A DNA stretch of 44,728 nt from NCBI GenBank assembly GCA_005808505.1, contig SYLX01000029.1, forward strand, positions 1 to 44,728, written 5' to 3'. Position 1 is the first letter of the stretch; each line of letters begins with the position of its first letter. This document shows positions 42,812 through 44,728 of the stretch, in pieces. The translations under genes and the position numbers were made by a program. The notes under the pieces were generated by a model. It made no database searches. It was not told where the DNA came from and saw only the letters and a program-made list of their open reading frames with translations. Origin of the DNA: Bdellovibrionales bacterium. Its GTDB lineage: Bacteria > Bdellovibrionota > Bdellovibrionia > Bdellovibrionales > JAMPXM01.

Positions 42812-43024
42812 ATCTCACTGTGAGACGTTCTCTGCGCCTCCCGAGCCGATTGCCCGAAATCTCGATTTTCCGTCAAGCGCGTAGTCGCTGAAAAAAAACT
42901 CGACCGAGACTAAAGCCTCTCCTCCATTAGTCCTGGTGAGAACCGATCAGTTATGCGGCCACATTGAAGCCGTGCACTTGCGGCCATGAAGGTCGGGCCG
43001 GTCTTAGGTGTGAAAGGGGCATTT

Positions 43025-44155
43025 ATGAAAACGTCTGCTCAAAAACTCTTCTCGAAATTCCAGTCGAGAGTCCAAGCTTCTGTCGGTATCGGACTCTGTG
43101 CGCTGGCGCTGACGACGGCGGGTTGTAACAAGCAGCCGGGTAGCTTCTCGCTCCTCTCCGACGGTAACTCGTTCAAACAGAACGACGTCGAGATCAACGG
43201 TAAGATCGACGTCCTCTGGGTCGTCGATAACTCAGGCTCGATGCAGACTTCGCAAGAAAACGTGGCGAAGAACTTCTCGAGCTTCATCTCGAAGTTCAAA
43301 GATAAAGGATATGACTTCCGTATCGCGGTGATCACGAGCGACGCGTACCGCGTGGCTCCTTATGTCGGTGCATCAGCTGACCGCGCAAAGTTCCGCGACG
43401 GCGCAAATGGGAAAAATTCCGGTGTCTTTGTTATCAATCCGGATACGCCGAACCTTGAGCAGACGTTCATCACGAACATCATGCAGGGAATCTACGGCTC
43501 AGGTGACGAGCGCGCGTTCTCTTCAATCGAGTGGGCTTTGGATTCAACACAAAACGCTCCGTACATCCCGAGCGACTTCTTGCGCGAAGGTGCTTTCTTA
43601 GCGGTGATCATCGTTAGCGACGAAGATGACTTCTCATACGATGGCGGCTCGCTCAACGAGAATTACAGTGACACTCGTATGCACAAAGTCCAGCGCTACG
43701 TCGAGTACCTCGATCAGAAGATGAAAGTTGTCGATGGCGCCCGCTCGTCGAAGTACAACGTGAACGCCATTTCGATCCTCGATGATTCATGCCGCCTGCA
43801 ACTCGACCCCGGCGGAAACGGCGCGCAGAAAATCGGCCGTCGCTACATCGAACTTGCTGATGCAACCGGCGGCGTGAAAGGTTCACTTTGCAGTGACTTT
43901 GGTTCCACGCTCGCGGATATCTCATCGAAGATCATCCAACTTCGCTCGAAGTTCTATCTGGGCGGTGAGCCGAATCCGGAAACGATCCGCGTGATCGTGA
44001 ACGGCCAAGAAATTCCCCGCGTGGTCCCCGGAGTTCAAGAAGGTGGCTTCATCTACGACTCCTCTGATAACAGCATCATGTTCGTAGGTGATGGTTACAC
44101 GCCTGGACCTGGCGCAAACATCCAGGTGAGCTTCGATCCGAAAGGTCTCCGTTGA
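43025..44155 (+). CDS. von Willebrand factor A-domain lipoprotein
   Basis: ATG 43025 has AAAGGGG about seven bases upstream; the frame runs on to 42986 without a better start. The 376 residues have a signal peptide with lipobox TTAGC (Cys34), then a vWA domain (about 58-320) with the MIDAS metal site Asp68, Ser70, Ser72 (VVDNSGSM) and later IIVSDEDDFSY. A C-terminal beta domain follows. vWA domains bind divalent cations and protein ligands. An envelope-facing binding function is likely. Confidence 0.87.
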   Translation: MKTSAQKLFSKFQSRVQASVGIGLCALALTTAGCNKQPGSFSLLSDGNSFKQNDVEINGKIDVLWVVDNSGSMQTSQENVAKNFSSFISKFKDKGYDFRIAVITSDAYRVAPYVGASADRAKFRDGANGKNSGVFVINPDTPNLEQTFITNIMQGIYGSGDERAFSSIEWALDSTQNAPYIPSDFLREGAFLAVIIVSDEDDFSYDGGSLNENYSDTRMHKVQRYVEYLDQKMKVVDGARSSKYNVNAISILDDSCRLQLDPGGNGAQKIGRRYIELADATGGVKGSLCSDFGSTLADISSKIIQLRSKFYLGGEPNPETIRVIVNGQEIPRVVPGVQEGGFIYDSSDNSIMFVGDGYTPGPGANIQVSFDPKGLR

Positions 44156-44194
44156 TCCCTTTCGGAAATAACCGAAGAGCCTAAGAAACTCTCT

Positions 44195-44224
44195 TTGCCC
44201 TCTGAAAATTGAACGACCTATACT
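44195..44224 (+). promoter_or_regulatory. Candidate promoter of the PotD-like gene
   Basis: TTGCCC (44195-44200) and TATACT (44219-44224) are spaced by 18 bases. TATACT is a good -10. Transcription would start near 44231, leaving a leader of only a few bases before ATG 44235. It overlaps the hairpin region directly downstream. Confidence 0.45.
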
Positions 44225-44247
44225 GAAGGCCTCTATGAGAGGCCTTC
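44225..44247 (+). promoter_or_regulatory. Perfect 9-bp hairpin with the start codon in its loop
   Basis: GAAGGCCTC (44225-44233) and GAGGCCTTC (44239-44247) are exact reverse complements. The five-base loop TATGA holds the ATG at 44235. The GAAGG in the left arm is also the only ribosome-site candidate. It has no U-tract after it, so it is not an obvious terminator. Confidence 0.6.
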
Positions 44248-44728
44248 GTCTTTCCATCATCCTGCCGCTAGCCATCGCTGTGATCGTCGGTACGATTTGG
44301 GGTCTATGGATCCGACGCAACCACGAGTTAAAAGACGCAGCCTCTAGCGCAACGGCTGAGATTCATGTTTTAAGCTATCGCGGGCTTCTCAGCTCTTCAC
44401 TCCTGAAGCGCTTTGAGAGCGAAACTTCGATCCGCGTCGTGCTGACCGAAGCGGAAACTCCCGAAGCCCTCTGGGAAAAGCTTGAAGCCGCAACTCCCCA
44501 GAGTTTTGACTTAGTTACGCTTTTTTCCTATCAGATCCCTTTAGCTGCAAGTCTCACGAGACTCCAGCCCCTTCCCCTCTCAAAACTCAAGAACCTGCAG
44601 TCGATCTCGCCTGACTTCCGCGAGATCCCGGTCGATCGAAGTTTTGAAGCCGTTGTGCCCGTTCTTTGGGGAATTTCCGGTCTGTTGACCGACACGCGAA
44701 AAATCGCGCAACCGCCGGAAACGATCCA
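44235..44728 (+). CDS. PotD/PotF-like extracellular solute-binding protein (3' part beyond window)
   Basis: The visible 164 residues start MRGLRLSIILPLAIAVIVGT, an N-terminal signal or membrane helix with WIRRNHELKDA after it. The domain then follows the spermidine/putrescine-binding family: VLSYRGLLSSSLLKRFESE, VVLTEAETPEALWEKLE, DLVTLFSYQIP, LTRLQPLPLSKLKNL, then the VPVLWGISGLLTDTRKI region that lines the ligand pocket. These proteins deliver polyamines or related ligands to an ABC importer, which would lie downstream of the window. Confident on family, not on ligand. Confidence 0.87.
   Translation, partial: MRGLRLSIILPLAIAVIVGTIWGLWIRRNHELKDAASSATAEIHVLSYRGLLSSSLLKRFESETSIRVVLTEAETPEALWEKLEAATPQSFDLVTLFSYQIPLAASLTRLQPLPLSKLKNLQSISPDFREIPVDRSFEAVVPVLWGISGLLTDTRKIAQPPETI

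Overview
The window looks like a chromosomal segment of a predatory or predatory-like Gram-negative bacterium, most probably Bdellovibrionota (Bdellovibrionia/Oligoflexia). This is an inference, with no marker-gene comparison behind it. The reasons are the many lipoproteins with lipobox-type signals, a very large tail-fibre-like surface protein ending in an S74 self-cleaving chaperone domain, pseudopilins, leucine dehydrogenase, and a 'FQNC'-type lipoprotein carrying a haem motif. No rRNA, tRNA, CRISPR array or insertion sequence was seen.

Region 1 (1-6660, minus strand) is a housekeeping block read right to left: rpmF, fabH, fabD, fabG, acpP, fabF, rpiB, and glyA (cut by the left edge). It makes fatty acids by the type II pathway and ends in one-carbon and pentose metabolism. 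plsX, which often lies between rpmF and fabH, is absent. Hairpins sit between acpP and fabF.

Region 2 (6926-9573) is accessory. It holds a small secreted protein, a CoA-binding protein, a minimal FimB-sized tyrosine recombinase, and a divergent gene for a tail-anchored membrane protein with a helix-turn-helix domain. The roughly 470 bp between the last two is AT-rich. It carries a 16-bp site one base away from a ParB-binding parS sequence, an array of TGTTYCAC half-sites, an 18-bp palindrome and a 9-bp inverted repeat. This is the most unusual stretch of the window.

Region 3 (9720-23294) holds a 1142-residue lipoprotein with five cysteine-containing repeats, leucine dehydrogenase, a YfgM-like/BamB pair of outer-membrane biogenesis genes, several small lipoproteins, an FMN reductase, a CsbD stress operon, a DUF486 membrane protein and a cytochrome-type lipoprotein. 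Strong intrinsic terminators follow the large lipoprotein, leucine dehydrogenase and the CsbD operon.

Region 4 (23334-29089): a tightly coupled minus-strand operon encodes a MotA-like proton channel, a MotB-like partner whose usual peptidoglycan-binding domain is replaced by another beta domain, and an exported probable outer-membrane barrel. It looks like a non-flagellar energised envelope machine. After a 792-bp gene-free stretch comes a PAS hybrid histidine kinase.

Region 5 (29317-40046) is a surface-structure block: the 2442-residue S74 protein, a translationally coupled IPT/LamG-like secreted protein, and two overlapping pseudopilin genes that share a cysteine-rich C-terminal module.

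Region 6 (40063-44728) holds an aldehyde-dehydrogenase homologue lacking two canonical catalytic residues, a CDF metal exporter, a von Willebrand A lipoprotein, and the start of a PotD-like solute-binding protein whose ATG lies in the loop of a perfect 9-bp hairpin.
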